A stretch of 64,000 bases of DNA from JAHECE01 sp963780675 (GTDB lineage: Bacteria > Actinomycetota > Actinomycetes > Actinomycetales > JAHECE01). The notes beneath the pieces were generated by a model, which did no database searches, had not been told where the DNA came from, and saw nothing but the letters and a program-made list of their open reading frames with translations. A program made the translations under genes and the position numbers. The stretch covers positions 372,001 through 436,000 of the forward strand of contig CAWACR010000003.1 of assembly GCA_963780675.1 (NCBI GenBank). Direction: 5' to 3'. Shown in pieces: positions 40,910 through 51,862 of this stretch (its first letter is position 1; every line of letters begins with the position of its first letter).

Positions 40910-43900
40910 TCAGGCCTGGATCAGCTCGCCCTCCACCCTCAGCCGGCTCTCCGCGACGGCCCAGGCGAGCACCGCCTCGAGCCGCGACCGAACGGGCGGG
41001 GTCAGGCGCCGCGAGTCGAAGACCGCGGCCGTCTCCTTCAGCAGCTCGTCCTGGGCGATCCCGTGGCCGAGCCGCGCGAGGTACGCCATCGCGTTCGCGA
41101 TCTCCTCGGGTGCGATCTCGGCGAGGGGCCGACTCACGCCGGGCGGCGTCCGGCGGAAGGTCCTGAACGTCTCCGGCGAGGTGCCCTCGGCCCAGTAGAA
41201 CGCCCCGAGCGGCGACTCCCGTCGCAGCGCGTCCGGCACCACCCCGACGATCTCGGCCGCGCGCTTGGCCACCACGCGCTGGAAGCCGAACCGGTTCCCG
41301 ACGATCCGCGCGAGGCGCGACTCCTCGATCGGCGACTCCGTGGCGATGACCTCGAGCGCCACCGAGCGCACGGCGGCGGCGACCCGCCGGTCCGCCAGAT
41401 GGTCGAGCCGGTCGCGGTCCTTCTCCCATCCCGTGGTGGCCGCCGGGACGAAGGTCGCGGCGCCGTCCTCGTCGCCCGGTGAGGCCGACGGGGCCGCTGC
41501 AGGTGCGGGCAGGGGCGGCGGCGCGGGTGGCGACGACGGCGGCGCGGGTGGCGACGACGGCGCGGGTGGTGGCGGCGGCGGCGCGAGGCTCGCCTTCGCA
41601 GGCTCGCCGGGCCCGGTCGCTCCCACGACCTCCGAGTGGGGACGGTCCGTCGCGAACTCCGGTACGGACGTTCCCCGATCAGCCGGAACGGCGGCCTCCG
41701 CTGACACCGCCGTCTGCGCCGCCTCAACGATCCGCAGCACGATCCGGTCCCGCTCCGCGAGCCACGACGGCAGCCACACCCGCTCCACCCGCGGCCACCC
41801 CATCGACCCGGCGAGCACCGCGGAGGGCAGGGCCTCCCGGTCGGCCACGGTCGCCCGCTTGGCCCAGCCCGGGCCGTCGAGCAGCACCGCGACCCATGGG
41901 CCCGCCTCCCGCGAAGCGACCGCGAGGTCCACCCGGAAGTCCGAGAGCCCCACCTCGGTGCGCACCAGCAGCCCCGCCGCCCGGAGTGCGTCGGCCACCG
42001 CGTCGCGGTGCCCATCGGTCACGGTGCGCGGCTTCAGGGTCGACACGCCGTCGGATCCCCGCGCCGCCAGCATGAGGTAGTCGCGCAGGTGGGCGAGCCC
42101 CAGCGACGACGTCCGCTCGAGCTCGATGTCCTCCGGGTCGAACGAGGTGAACAGCACCACCTGTCGCTTCGCCCGGGTGATCGCGACGTTGAGCCGCCGC
42201 TCGCCCCCGGCCCGGTTGAGCGGCCCGAAGTTGAGCGGCAGCTTCCCCGTCGCCGGGTCCTTGGCGAACGCGAGGGAGAAGAGGATGACCTCGCGCTCGT
42301 CACCCTGGACGTTCTCGAGGTTCTTGACGAACAGCCCGTCCTCGGCTGCCGCGAGCGCGTCGAGCACCACGTGGTCCTGCGACGCCTCGAGCAGGTCGAG
42401 GATGAGGTCACGTTGCTCGACGTTGAACGTGACCACGCCGATCGAGGTGCCCCCGTTCTCGTGCAGCCGCCGCGTGATCTCCTCGACGATCGCGTGCGCC
42501 TCCACGCGGTTCACCCGCCCGGCGCCGCGCGCGAACGACCCGTCCACCCGCCGCCACGTGACGCCGGTGCCGGGCCGTCCGTTCGGCGGGCCGGGGAAGC
42601 TCGCGAGCCGGCCGTCGTAGTAGTAGCGGTTCGAGAACGCGATGAGCGCCTCGTCCTGGGACCGGTAGTGCCAGGACAACCACAGCCGCGGCAGCTGGGA
42701 GTCGACCGCTTCGGTGAGGATGCTCTCGGCGTCCGCCGGGACGACGACGGCGCCCTCCTCCTCGGATCCGCCGGCGTCCTCGTCCTCGTACCCTGCCTCG
42801 TACCCGGGCCCGCCGAACGTGGTCGGCGGCATCTGCTTGGAGTCGCCGACCACCACCACGGCCGCCCCGCGCCCCATCGCCCCGACGGACTCAGCCACCC
42901 GGATCTGGGACGCCTCGTCGAACACGACGAGGTCGACGTCGATGGCGCCCGGTGCGAAGAAGCGCGCCACCGAGTGGGGGCTCATGAGCAGGCAGGGGGT
43001 GAGTTCGCCGATCGCGGAGCCGTAGTCGGACAGGAGCCGGCGGATGCTCTTGCCGCCGCGCTGCCGCCCGAGTTCCCGGTTGAGCTCCCCGACCGCCCCG
43101 ATCATCCGGTCCGGGCCGAAAGTCCGAGCCGCGACGATCCGCGCGGGCAGCTCGGTGACCAGACGCCGTCGGACGTCCTCCCCGCTCGCGACGAACCGCT
43201 GGATGTCCCGCCCCCGTTGGCCGGCGTCGAAGGTGTCGAGCCCCGTGGCGCGCAGCCGCTCCTCCAGGGCAGCCCACGCCATCCCGAGCCGCAGCCGGTC
43301 CTCGAGCTCGAACGGGCTGAGCGCCCCGGACCGCAGGGCGGCCACGTACTCCCCGAGGCCCGCCTCTCCCAGCACGCGCAGCTGCCGTTGGACGGCGCCC
43401 CATCGGTGCAGGTCGAGCAGGCCGCGCCGCTCCGACACCGTCGCCCACCCGGGCGCGCTCTCCCGGAGCGCCTGCGCGAGGGGACGCCCGGCGCGCCACC
43501 GCGCGACGTCGTCGGGCGTACTTCCCAGCCGCGGCGAACCAGCGCGTCCACGCGCTCGCGAGCCGGGTAACCGCCGGGCCCGCGCCGACGACGCCGCCCG
43601 GTCGCCGCAGGAGGTCCGCGGCCGAGGCGTCGAGGGCAGGGCTGCCTGCGCCCTCGGCCGACCTGGCGAGGTTGCCCGACACCCCGACCCCGTCCACCAC
43701 CCAGGCGAACCGGGCCTCGGCGTCGTCGGCGATCGGGTTCCATCCGGGCGGCAGCCGGACGCCGGGTACGCCGGCCAGGTAACGGTCGAGGTCGAGCGAG
43801 GCGGCCCGCAGCGCGACCAGCCGGTCGAGCAGGGCGCTCACCTCGGCGGGCGGCACCGTGGCGCCGGGCCGCAGGGACGGGCGCGAGCCGCGCGAGCACC

Positions 43901-46900
43901 GCCTTGCGTGCGCGCCCCTTGAACAGGAACTTGCCGTCCGCTTCGCGGGCCTCGCGGAGCAGCCCGTCGAGATCGGCGGCGAGCACCTCGGGCACCACCT
44001 GAACGAGCACCGACGCCCAGGTCGTCCGGTGGTCCGCGAGCGCCCTGCGTGCGGCCGTCGCGTGCGCCACCCACGAGGGTCCGACGACGTCCCGCGCCTC
44101 CGCGGGGGCAGCGCAGTTCCCGCGGCCGCGTGGTCGAGCCAGCGGGCCGTCACGCCGAGGTGCTCCGGCGACTCCGCGAGGTCCGTCAGCGCCCGCAGCC
44201 CCGGGTCACCGACCGCGGCGTCGGCCGCCGTCAGTTCCCCGAGGGCGGCCGCGACGACGTCGTGGTCGAGCGGCGCGTCCGGCGCCGGCCCCGCGAGCAG
44301 CCAGGGGTGCGACGCGAGCGGCGCCCCGAGGTCGGGGATGGCTGGCGCCAGGTCCCGTGCGGTCGCGTACACGGCCTCGGGGTCGACGCCGCCGCTCACC
44401 GTCTCGGGCGGCACACGCAACCCCTCGGGGCGGGCGGCGCCGTCGTCGTCCTCCCCGGAGAGGGTGAGGATCACCTGCCGCGCCGTCCACGCGGAGAAGC
44501 CCGCCGGCCCGACGGCGTGCAGCACCTCGGGGTATCGCCGCAGGTGGGCGACCAGTGAGCGGTACTGCGCGCGCTGGGCCTCCCACGTGGCGGGGTTGCC
44601 CTCGGCGTGGGCGTGGAGCGCCTCGCGCAGCTGCGCCCGGACGGCCGCCGGCGTCTGGGCCTTGCCGTGGAGGTCGAGGCTGAAGGTGCCGAGGCCCACC
44701 GAGTCGAGGCGGCGCTTGACCACGTCGAGCGCCGCCTGCTTCTCGGCGACGAACAGCACGCGGCGCCCCTCGGCGAGGTTGTGCGCGATGAGGTTGGTGA
44801 TCGTCTGGGACTTGCCGGTGCCGGGCGGGCCCTCCAGCACGAACGACCGTCCCGCCGCGGCCCACCGCACCGCCTCGAGCTGCGAGCCGTCGGCGGGCAC
44901 GGGCAGGTACGCCGTCGCCTCCGCGGTGGGATCCGGCTCCGGCTCGGGGACCGGGTCGGCGAAGGAGTCCGTGGGTGTCTCGACGAGGTGCCGGACCACC
45001 GAGTTCTCGAGGAACGTGGGCCAGTTCTCGCCCAGGTCCTGCCACATCTGCAACGTGGAGAACTGGAGGATCGCGAGGTGGGCCGTCTCCTCCACGCGAT
45101 AGGGCAGGCCGGCGCGCAGCAGCGCCGCCCGGATCTCCTGGAGGGCGCCGGGCAGGTCGATGCCGCTCTCGTCCGTGTCCGGCTCGCTGAACTGCGGGAT
45201 CTCCAGCCCCTTGGCGACCCGCAGCTTCTCGAGCAGGCACTGGTTCGGCCGGGCGAAGGCGCCGTCCTCGACGTGCACCTCGAACGGCTGCCCGTGCCGC
45301 GCCTTGAGCACCACGGGCAGGAGGAACAGCGGGGCGGTGGCCTCGCGCCCGGCGTCCTCCCAGGCCAGCGAGCCGAGGGCGAGGAAGAGGTTGTTCGCGC
45401 CCGTCTCCTCGAGCACCGTCCGCGCCTTGCGGGCGAGGCCGCGCAGGCGCGAGGTGTAGGCGGCGGTGGTCATGGCGACGAAGACGGCCCGCTCCCCGGT
45501 GAGGATGGCGGCGAGCTGGGCGGCGTCGACCTCCTGCGCGGTGCGGGCGCCGGCCGCGCGGTGGATCGCGCTGATCTGGTCGTGGGGGACCAGTCGCAGC
45601 GTCTGCCCCTCAGCGACCACGTCCTCCAGGGCGCCGAGCGATCCCGCGGGGACGTGGAGGTCGACGCCGGAGCGCCCCATCCGCAGGTTCAGGAGCGGGT
45701 TGCGGAAGGAGAGGTCGAGCAGGGCGTTGCGCCACTGCGCGACCCGCGCGGGCATGACCGGGGCGGCGGGCCGGGCGCCGGCGCGGGGGTGCGGCGGGGC
45801 GTCGTCGGCCCCCGTCCTGGCGGGCTCGCGTGGTGCGCGCGGCGGGGCTTCGGCCGGGCGTTCGACCTCGACGACGACGACGCCGCCCTCGCCCTCCGTG
45901 ACCACCGGGAGGGGCCGCACGCGCCGGTGCGCGGTCCGGACGTCGAGGGCGTACTGGATCTTGTCCAGGTGCTGCGTGAACCATGGCCGGGTCGCGGCGC
46001 GAGCCTCGTCGAAGGATCGCGATTCGGCGGAGGCGGTAAGTGCGGTCGTCTCGAGCGCGACCAGCAGCCCGCTCTCGGCGAGGTTGACGAGGTGGTTCCG
46101 CTCGCCGAGGGCCACCTCGGCCAGCTGGGAGTCCTCGAGGAGCACGCCTGCGAACGCGTGGCCCACGCAGGAGACGATGACGGGATTGAGCCCGGCGGCC
46201 TCGAACGCCGCGGCGAGCGTGCAGGTCAGGTCGAGGCACGTGCCCCAGCGGTCGACGAGGACCTCGCGTGGCGGGCGGATCTTCTGACCCATGCCCTCGA
46301 ACGACGCCGGCGGCTCGATGTAGCGGATCCGGCGGCCGCGCATCGCGTCGTAGACCGCCTCGGCGATCGCGAGCACGCGCTCGTACCCGGCTTGGTACCC
46401 CTGGAGCGACGGGTCGCCGGTGCGGGCCGCGAGGAGGTCGCTGGCCTCGGACAGGAGGTCGGCGACGGCCCGGTCGCGGGGCTGGACGAACGCCGCGAGC
46501 GACTCCGGGATCGACGTCGACCACCACTGGTCGCGGGCGAGGAGGCGAATCGGGTGCTCCGCGCGGTGGCGGCCGTGCGCCGTCGTCGCCGTGAGGTGCA
46601 CCTCGCCGGTGGTCGCCTCGTCGAGGCGGGCGAACGGGAGAGGGTGCAGCGTGAGGCGCAGCGCGGCGGTGGGGGCCTCGTGCGTCTCGCCCGGAGCGAG
46701 CGTGACGTCGGCGAGGACGAGGGGGTCCGTGAGCGCTTCCGCGAGCGGCGACTCCAGGGTGATCGTGAGGCTGCCCAGCGTGATCGGGCGGTCGCCGAGG
46801 TTGCTCACCGTGAGCGCGACCAGCGGCGAGACGCCGTTGTGGACCAGGGCGTAGTTGACCGCGTCGGAGAACACGAGGTCCACGTCGAGCGGGCCGGACT

Positions 46901-47117
46901 CGATCGTCACCCGGGAGTGGCCGCGGGGGAGCGCCGGGCGCGGCCGCGGGCGCAGCACCGGCCCGGGCTCGGCGGGGGTCTCCTGGGCCGAGAGCGCCGG
47001 GGTGTCCTGGACCGTCCGGTCGAGCGGAGGCGCCGGGGAATCCTGGATCGTGTCCTGGCTCTCGGTGGCCAGGACGTCGAGCCCGCGGCCGACCTGTTCT
47101 CTGGGGGTGAGAGTCAT
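40910..47117 (-). CDS. Giant DUF4011-helicase-Vsr-DUF3320 protein (Hhe-like), with frameshifts
   Basis: About 2070 codons from the ATG at 47117 to 40910. Order: disordered head; beta domain (~70-190); transglutaminase-like fold (~285-330, VDRWGTCLDLTCTLAAAFEA...VGHAFAG, Cys-His); DUF4011 (~460, RVAQWRNALLDLSFRNPLLN); SF1 helicase with Walker A EGPPGTGKSQT (~762); VVFDEASQIR (~1400) and RLNVAITRAKRQVVLF; Vsr-like MTES_1575 nuclease (~1710-1790, TEVGLSDFRVDLAV); DUF3320 tail. Three slips (about 44.10, 43.88, 43.51 kb) break the middle; the flanking halves are long and clean. The architecture equals the DUF4011-helicase-Vsr antiphage gene reported as Hhe. Confidence 0.85.
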
Positions 47118-47202
47118 GTCGCTGCCTCGCGCTCGGTGTGGTCCCAGGCTCTGGGTTGGCTCACGCCCGTCACCCTATGGCCGGCCCCGTCGCCCCGCTC
47201 TC

Positions 47203-47222
47203 CTGCAACGACTTGCTGCAAC
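47203..47222. promoter_or_regulatory. Possible LacI-type operator upstream of the GH13 gene
   Basis: TGCAA (47204-47208) with TTGC (47213-47216) makes a half-conserved palindrome, and CTGCAAC is directly repeated (47203, 47216). LacI-family sugar regulators use similar sites, but the call is weak. The 291-bp stretch 47118-47408 holds nothing else I recognise. Confidence 0.25.
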
Positions 47223-47408
47223 ACGAGGCTCGAAGGTCAGCCGAGGCACATAGCCCGCGGCTAGGCTTGCGAAACGCCCGGGGGTTGCGGGGCCGTCGCC
47301 GCAGACGGCACCCCGACTCGCGGACCGGTCGACGTCGACGCGGACTGCGCCGGCGCGCCGCACCGATGCCTGCGACACAGGCTCGCCGCGATGAGAGAGG
47401 TCCTGCCC

Positions 47409-48717
47409 GTGACCCGCAGCCGATACGAGCCCGTTCCCTACGTCCGGATCACGCATCCCGAGTGGAGCAAGAACGCCACGATCTACCAGATCAACACGCG
47501 GCAGTTCACGCCCGAGGGCACCTTCCGGGCGGCGACGGCGGAGTTCCCGAGGCTCAAGGACCTCGGCGTCGACATCCTGTGGATCATGCCGATCCACCCG
47601 ATCGGCGAGGTCAACCGCAAGGGCCCGCTGGGCAGCCCGTACGCGGTGAAGGACTACCTCGGCGTCAACCCCGAGTTCGGCACCCTCGAGGACTTCAAGG
47701 CCCTCGTGGCCGCCGCCCACGACCTCGGCATGCACGTGATCCTCGACTGGGTCGCGAACCACACCGCCTGGGACAACCCGCTCGTCACGGAGCACCCCGA
47801 GTGGTATCTGCGGGACTGGAAAGGTGACTTCTGCCCCACCCCGTGGTGGGACTGGGACGACATCATCGACTTCGACTACAAAGACCCGGCGCTGCGCGAG
47901 TACATGACCGCCGCGCTGACGTACTGGGTGCGGGAGGCGGACGTCGACGGCTTCCGCTGCGACGTCGCCGGCTTCGTGCCGACGGACTTCTGGGAGAACG
48001 CACGCGCGGAGCTCGACGCGATCAAGCCCGTCTTCATGCTCGCCGAGTGGGAGTCCAAGGATTTGCACGCCGCCGCGTTCGACATGACCTACTCGTGGCA
48101 CTGGAACGACATGGTCCACAGGATCTGCACGGGCTCCCTCGACTGCTCGGCCCTCGAGGTCTACTACGCCTGGAACGACAAGCACTGGCCGCCGGAGGCC
48201 ATGCGGATGATGTTCGTCAGCAACCACGACAAGAACGCGTGGGAGGGCACCGAGTTCGAGCAGTTCGGTGAGGGGCTCGAGGCCGCGATGGTGCTGTCGG
48301 TCCTGAGCGAGGGCATGCCGCTGATCCACAACGGCCAGGAGGCGGGCTACGACAAGCGGCTCGAGTTCTTCGAGCGCGACCCGATCGTGTGGCGTGAGCA
48401 CCCGTTCGCCGACCTCTACCGGAAGCTCTTCACCCTCAAGCACGAGAACACGGCGTTGTGGAACGCCCCGTGGGGGGCGCGAATGGTTCGCGTGCCGAAC
48501 AGCGACAAGGCGACGATCCTGAGCTTCGTGCGGCGCAACGAGCAGGACAAGGTGTTCGCGGTCTTCAACTTCTCGCGCCGAGCCCGTGGAGGCGACGTTC
48601 CGTGAGGCGCTCTACCACGGCGCCTACACCGACTTCGTCACGGGTGAGCCCGTCGAGTTGTCCGAGGCCACGGTGCTCGACATGGAGCCGTGGAGCTACC
48701 GGGTCTTCGTCCAGTAG
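47409..48717 (+). CDS. GH13 glycosidase (one frameshift near the end)
   Basis: ~435 codons from the GTG at 47409 (GAGAGAGG site 8 nt upstream; ATG 47391 is in frame). ATIYQINTRQFTPEGTFRAA opens the barrel. Catalytic regions: I VILDWVANHTA, II VDGFRCDVAG (Asp), III FMLAEWE (Glu), IV MFVSNHDKN. The frame stops at 48605, but one inserted C near 48584 hides the normal tail (EPVEATFREALYHGAYTDFV...WSYRVFVQ), ending at TAG 48717. Cytosolic, no signal peptide; acts on alpha-glucans of unknown type. Confidence 0.9.
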
Positions 48718-48776
48718 CGGCCCGCTGCCGAGGCCGCGGCAGGGCGGTGGGTTCGCGGCGGACGGCGGACAAACAC

Positions 48777-48854
48777 GACGGCGCGCGCGGGCAACCATCC
48801 GGCGCTCGTTCCTCGCGCCTCCCGCCAGGCCCTTCCACGCCCGCGCGCGCCGTC
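48777..48854. repeat. Long palindrome between convergent GH13 and folA genes
   Basis: Perfect 16-bp arms at 48777-48792 and 48839-48854 (GACGGCGCGCGCGGGC and its complement) around 46 nt, with an inner GGCGC/GCGCC pair. Probably a bidirectional terminator; its size and inner stem also resemble the other palindromes. Confidence 0.7.
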
Positions 48855-48908
48855 CTGTCCGTCCGCCTGGTTGCGCGGCCGACGACGGCGTCCCTCCGGT
48901 TCGTTGGT

Positions 48909-49445
48909 TCAGCGGCGGCGGTAGGTGGTGATGCGGTAGCGCAGGCCGCCGGTGCCGACCAGCCACTCGTCAGCACCGCCGGCGACGCGCTCGGCCGCCA
49001 CCCACTCGGGCCCGATCTCGGGTGCCAACGCATCGCCCTCGACCGCGAGGTCGATGTCCGTCACCACGAGAACATCGGCCAGCGGCATCGTCTCGGCGTA
49101 GACCTGGGCGCCGCCGCAGATCCATGCGTCCGCGGGGCCCACGAGGGCGAGCGCAGCCTCGAGGTCGCCCGCCACCTCGGCCCCGGGTGCCTCGAAGCCG
49201 GGCCGGCGCGAGAGCACGATGTTCCGTCGACCCGGCAGCGGGCGGTAGGCCGCCGGCAGCGCGTCCCACGACGTCCGGCCCATGATCACCGCCTGCCCGC
49301 GGGTGGTGCGGCGGAAGTGCGCGAGGTCCTCGGGCAGGTGCCACGGCATGTCGCCGTCGCGCCCGATCACCCGGCCGCGCGCCTGCGCCCAGATCATGCC
49401 GAGCACGACGCCGCCCCCCGCCTCACGAGGTACCGCCTCACGCAC
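48909..49445 (-). CDS. folA: Dihydrofolate reductase
   Basis: 178 aa, GTG at 49445, 6 nt after the thyA stop: a thyA-folA operon. LGMIWAQARGRVIGRDGDMP, then WHLPEDLAHFRRTTRGQAVI (active-site Asp/Glu in PEDL), MGRTSWDALP, ICGGAQVYAETMPLADVLVV are the DHFR signature. Reduces dihydrofolate produced by ThyA, completing the thymidylate cycle. Confidence 0.95.
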   Translation of the reverse strand: MREAVPREAGGGVVLGMIWAQARGRVIGRDGDMPWHLPEDLAHFRRTTRGQAVIMGRTSWDALPAAYRPLPGRRNIVLSRRPGFEAPGAEVAGDLEAALALVGPADAWICGGAQVYAETMPLADVLVVTDIDLAVEGDALAPEIGPEWVAAERVAGGADEWLVGTGGLRYRITTYRRR

Positions 49446-49451
49446 CCGCCC

Positions 49452-50247
49452 TCACACCGCCACCGGCGCCGAGATCGCCGGGTGGTGCCGGTATCCGACC
49501 ACCTGCACGTGCTCGTACGTGTACTCGAACAGCGACGGCGACGGCGCCAGCTCCAGCCGCGGGAACGGGTACGGCTCCCGCGAGAGCTGCTCGCGCACCT
49601 GCTCGACGTGGTTGTCGTAGATGTGGCAGTCGCCGCCCGTCCAGATGAACTCTCCGACGTCCAGCCCCACCTGGGCCGCGACCATGTGCGTGAGCAGGGC
49701 GTAGGACGCGATGTTGAACGGCACCCCCAGGAACAGGTCCGCGCTGCGCTGGTACAGCTGGCACGAGAGGCGCCCGTCGGCCACGTAGAACTGGAAGAAC
49801 GCGTGGCACGGGGCCAGCGCCATCTTGTCCAGGTCCGCCGACGTTCCACGCCGAGACGATGATCCGCCGCGAGTCCGGGTCGCGCCGGAGCGTCTCCAGC
49901 ACGGCCGAGATCTGGTCGATGTGCCGCCCGTCCGGCGTCGGCCACGAGCGCCACTGCACCCCGTATACCGGCCCGAGTTCGCCGTCGGCGTCGGCCCACT
50001 CGTTCCAGATCCGCACGCCGTGCTCCTGCAGCCAACGCACGTTGGAGTCGCCGCGCAGGAACCACAGCAGCTCGTACGCGATCGACTTCAGGTGCACGCG
50101 CTTCGTGGTCACCAGCGGGAAGCCGTCGCTCAGGTCGAAGCGCAGCTGGTGGCCGAACACGCTGCGGGTGCCGGTGCCGGTGCGGTCCGCCTTGGGCGTG
50201 CCGCTCGCGAGGACATGGCGAAGAAGGTCCTCGTACTGGGTGTTCAC
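49452..50247 (-). CDS. thyA: Thymidylate synthase (one frameshift)
   Basis: GTG at 50247. QYEDLLRHVLASGTPKADRT, GTGTRSVFGHQLRFDLSDGF, PLVTTKRVHLKSIAYELLWF, NEWAD, DPDSRRIIVSAWNV, then in a second frame MALAPCHAFFQFYVADGRLS (nucleophile Cys), FNIASYALLTHMVAAQVGLD and EQLSREPYPFPRL. One extra G near 49842 (NVADLDKM expected) breaks the frame. All catalytic residues are present and no thyX is seen in the window, so an assembly error is the likely cause. Confidence 0.93.
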
Positions 50248-50290
50248 CGGCGCATCGTAGGCAGAAGCACCGCCGGGGCACGCGGATGTT

Positions 50291-51256
50291 TCAGATGCGG
50301 GGAACGTCCACGTGCTCGGGCGGCGCCACGGAGCGCCGGGGAGCGCGCCGCCCACGTGGGGCCCGCCCCTTCGGCGGAGCGACGGGGACGACGACGGCGC
50401 CCGCGGTGTCCACCGCGCCCGACACCCCCAGGACCCCCGTCCCCGCGACCCCAGCGGGTCCGACGACGGCGCCCGCCAGGTCCACCGGCCGCAGGAAGGT
50501 CGCCGGCGGTGGCCCGAAGGATCGCCGGATGCCCGCGATCATCGTCCCGCCGAGCGCGCGGGCGCCGGTGACGCCGATGACGGCGCCGATCCCGAACGGC
50601 GCGAGGCGGCCGAAGAAGAACACCCCCCCTCGGGTCGCGCTGTACCTGGCGACCCGGCGGGCGAGGGTGGCGTTGACCGTCTTGACCGTCGCGAGGGGCA
50701 GCCGGGTCAGCGCGGAGCGCGCCCAGAAGAGCGTGCCGAGCCCCACCTCCTCCTCGACGATCACCGACCCCTCCTCGCCCAGGAGCGAGGCGAGGACGAG
50801 CGTGCGGCGCCGTGCGACGTCGTCGACCTCGACGCCGTGCACATCGGCGACGGCGAGCGCGAGGGCGGCCGACGCGGCGAGGAACGTGCCGACCTGGCTC
50901 GTGGTCAGGGCGATCGCCGTGCCCGTCCCCACGGAGGGGAAGGCGGCGGCAGCGCCGACCGCGCCGCCGGTGCTCGCGATGGTGAGCAGGTAGCGGCGCT
51001 CGAGCATCTTGATGATCTGCTCGGGCGTCGCGTCGGGGTGCTTCGCGCGGAGCCGGTCGATCTGCCCGCGCACGACCGCCGAGGGCGCCGTGATCGCGGC
51101 GTCGAGCATCTCGTCGAGCGATGGCACGCGGAACGTGCGCCGCGACGACGACGCCGGGGCGTCGCCGTGCGCGGCGTCGTCCCGGGGCGCGCCGGGCTCC
51201 GGCGCGACAGTCTCGACAGCGGTCGACGACGCGGCGCGGCGACGGATCAGAGCCAT
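50291..51256 (-). CDS. EcsC-like membrane-associated protein
   Basis: 321 aa. A disordered head (~1-40) is followed by PEQIIKMLERRYLLTIASTG and hydrophobic helices GAVGAAAAFPSVGTGTAIAL, TTSQVGTFLAASAALALAVA, plus RLAPFGIGAVIGVTGARALG near 220. The layout resembles EcsC proteins. Function unknown. Basic, Pro-rich tail. No partner gene; OsmC follows upstream in the same direction 8 bp away (possible operon). Confidence 0.6.
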   Translation of the reverse strand: MALIRRRAASSTAVETVAPEPGAPRDDAAHGDAPASSSRRTFRVPSLDEMLDAAITAPSAVVRGQIDRLRAKHPDATPEQIIKMLERRYLLTIASTGGAVGAAAAFPSVGTGTAIALTTSQVGTFLAASAALALAVADVHGVEVDDVARRRTLVLASLLGEEGSVIVEEEVGLGTLFWARSALTRLPLATVKTVNATLARRVARYSATRGGVFFFGRLAPFGIGAVIGVTGARALGGTMIAGIRRSFGPPPATFLRPVDLAGAVVGPAGVAGTGVLGVSGAVDTAGAVVVPVAPPKGRAPRGRRAPRRSVAPPEHVDVPRI

Positions 51257-51264
51257 GAGCAGAC

Positions 51265-51777
51265 CTACGCCTCGGGGGAGATGGTCAGATCGATGTGCGC
51301 GCCGGCCTCGAGGGTGCGGCCCACAGTGCAGCCCTTGACCACCGCGCGGCGGGCGATCGCGTCGATCTGCTCGCGGTCCTCCTCCGAGAGCCCGGCGAGC
51401 GGCAGGACGAGCTCGGTGAGCAAGGTCTCGTAGCGGTTCTCACCCGACGCCTTGACGCTGGACACGCCCGCGGAGATCGGCAGGTCCTCGCCGAGCCGGC
51501 GGAGCACCGGCCTCTCGGCGGACATGGCGCTGCACGCCGCGAGCGCCAGCTTGAGCAGCTCGCCGGGGCTGATCACGCCCTCGTGGTCGTGCTGGCCGAT
51601 GCGGACCTCGCCGCCCCGCTCGTTGCGGCCGATGTAGGTCTTGTCGCCGACGCGCTCCACCCAGAGGGCAGGGGTCGGTTCGTGAGCGTGGCCGTGGCCG
51701 TGGCCGTGGCCGTGGCCGGGTGCCGGAGCGGGCGCGGGAGCAGGCGCTGCCTCCGGGGCGATCGCGGGAGTCGTCAT
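51265..51777 (-). CDS. OsmC-family peroxiredoxin-like protein with His-rich head
   Basis: 170 aa from the ATG at 51777. The OsmC core is GGEVRIGQHDHEGVISPGEL, LKLALAACSAMSAERPVLRR (first Cys of the peroxidatic pair) and ARRAVVKGCTVGRTLEAGAH (second Cys). Ahead of it is an Ala-Pro stretch and GHGHGHGHGHAH, encoded by a hexanucleotide repeat, a likely metal-binding tail. Detoxifies organic hydroperoxides in known members. Confidence 0.88.
   Translation of the reverse strand: MTTPAIAPEAAPAPAPAPAPGHGHGHGHGHAHEPTPALWVERVGDKTYIGRNERGGEVRIGQHDHEGVISPGELLKLALAACSAMSAERPVLRRLGEDLPISAGVSSVKASGENRYETLLTELVLPLAGLSEEDREQIDAIARRAVVKGCTVGRTLEAGAHIDLTISPEA
51688..51717 (+). repeat. Hexanucleotide tandem repeat coding a His-Gly tract
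   Basis: Five perfect copies of GTGGCC (plus strand), i.e. repeated Gly-His codons on the minus strand. Unit gain or loss would change the tract length in-frame. Confidence 0.9.
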
Positions 51778-51862
51778 GGTCCGATCGTCGCACGTGCGCG
51801 CTCGCGCGAGCGAGCGCGCCGACCCGTGGCCCGCGCGCCCGCCCCGGGTGCACACTGAAGCG

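Noticed and set aside
44607..47264. 885-codon plus-strand ORF
   Set aside because: Exact antisense of the Hhe-like gene, which has clear domains; the plus-strand product has no recognisable motif.
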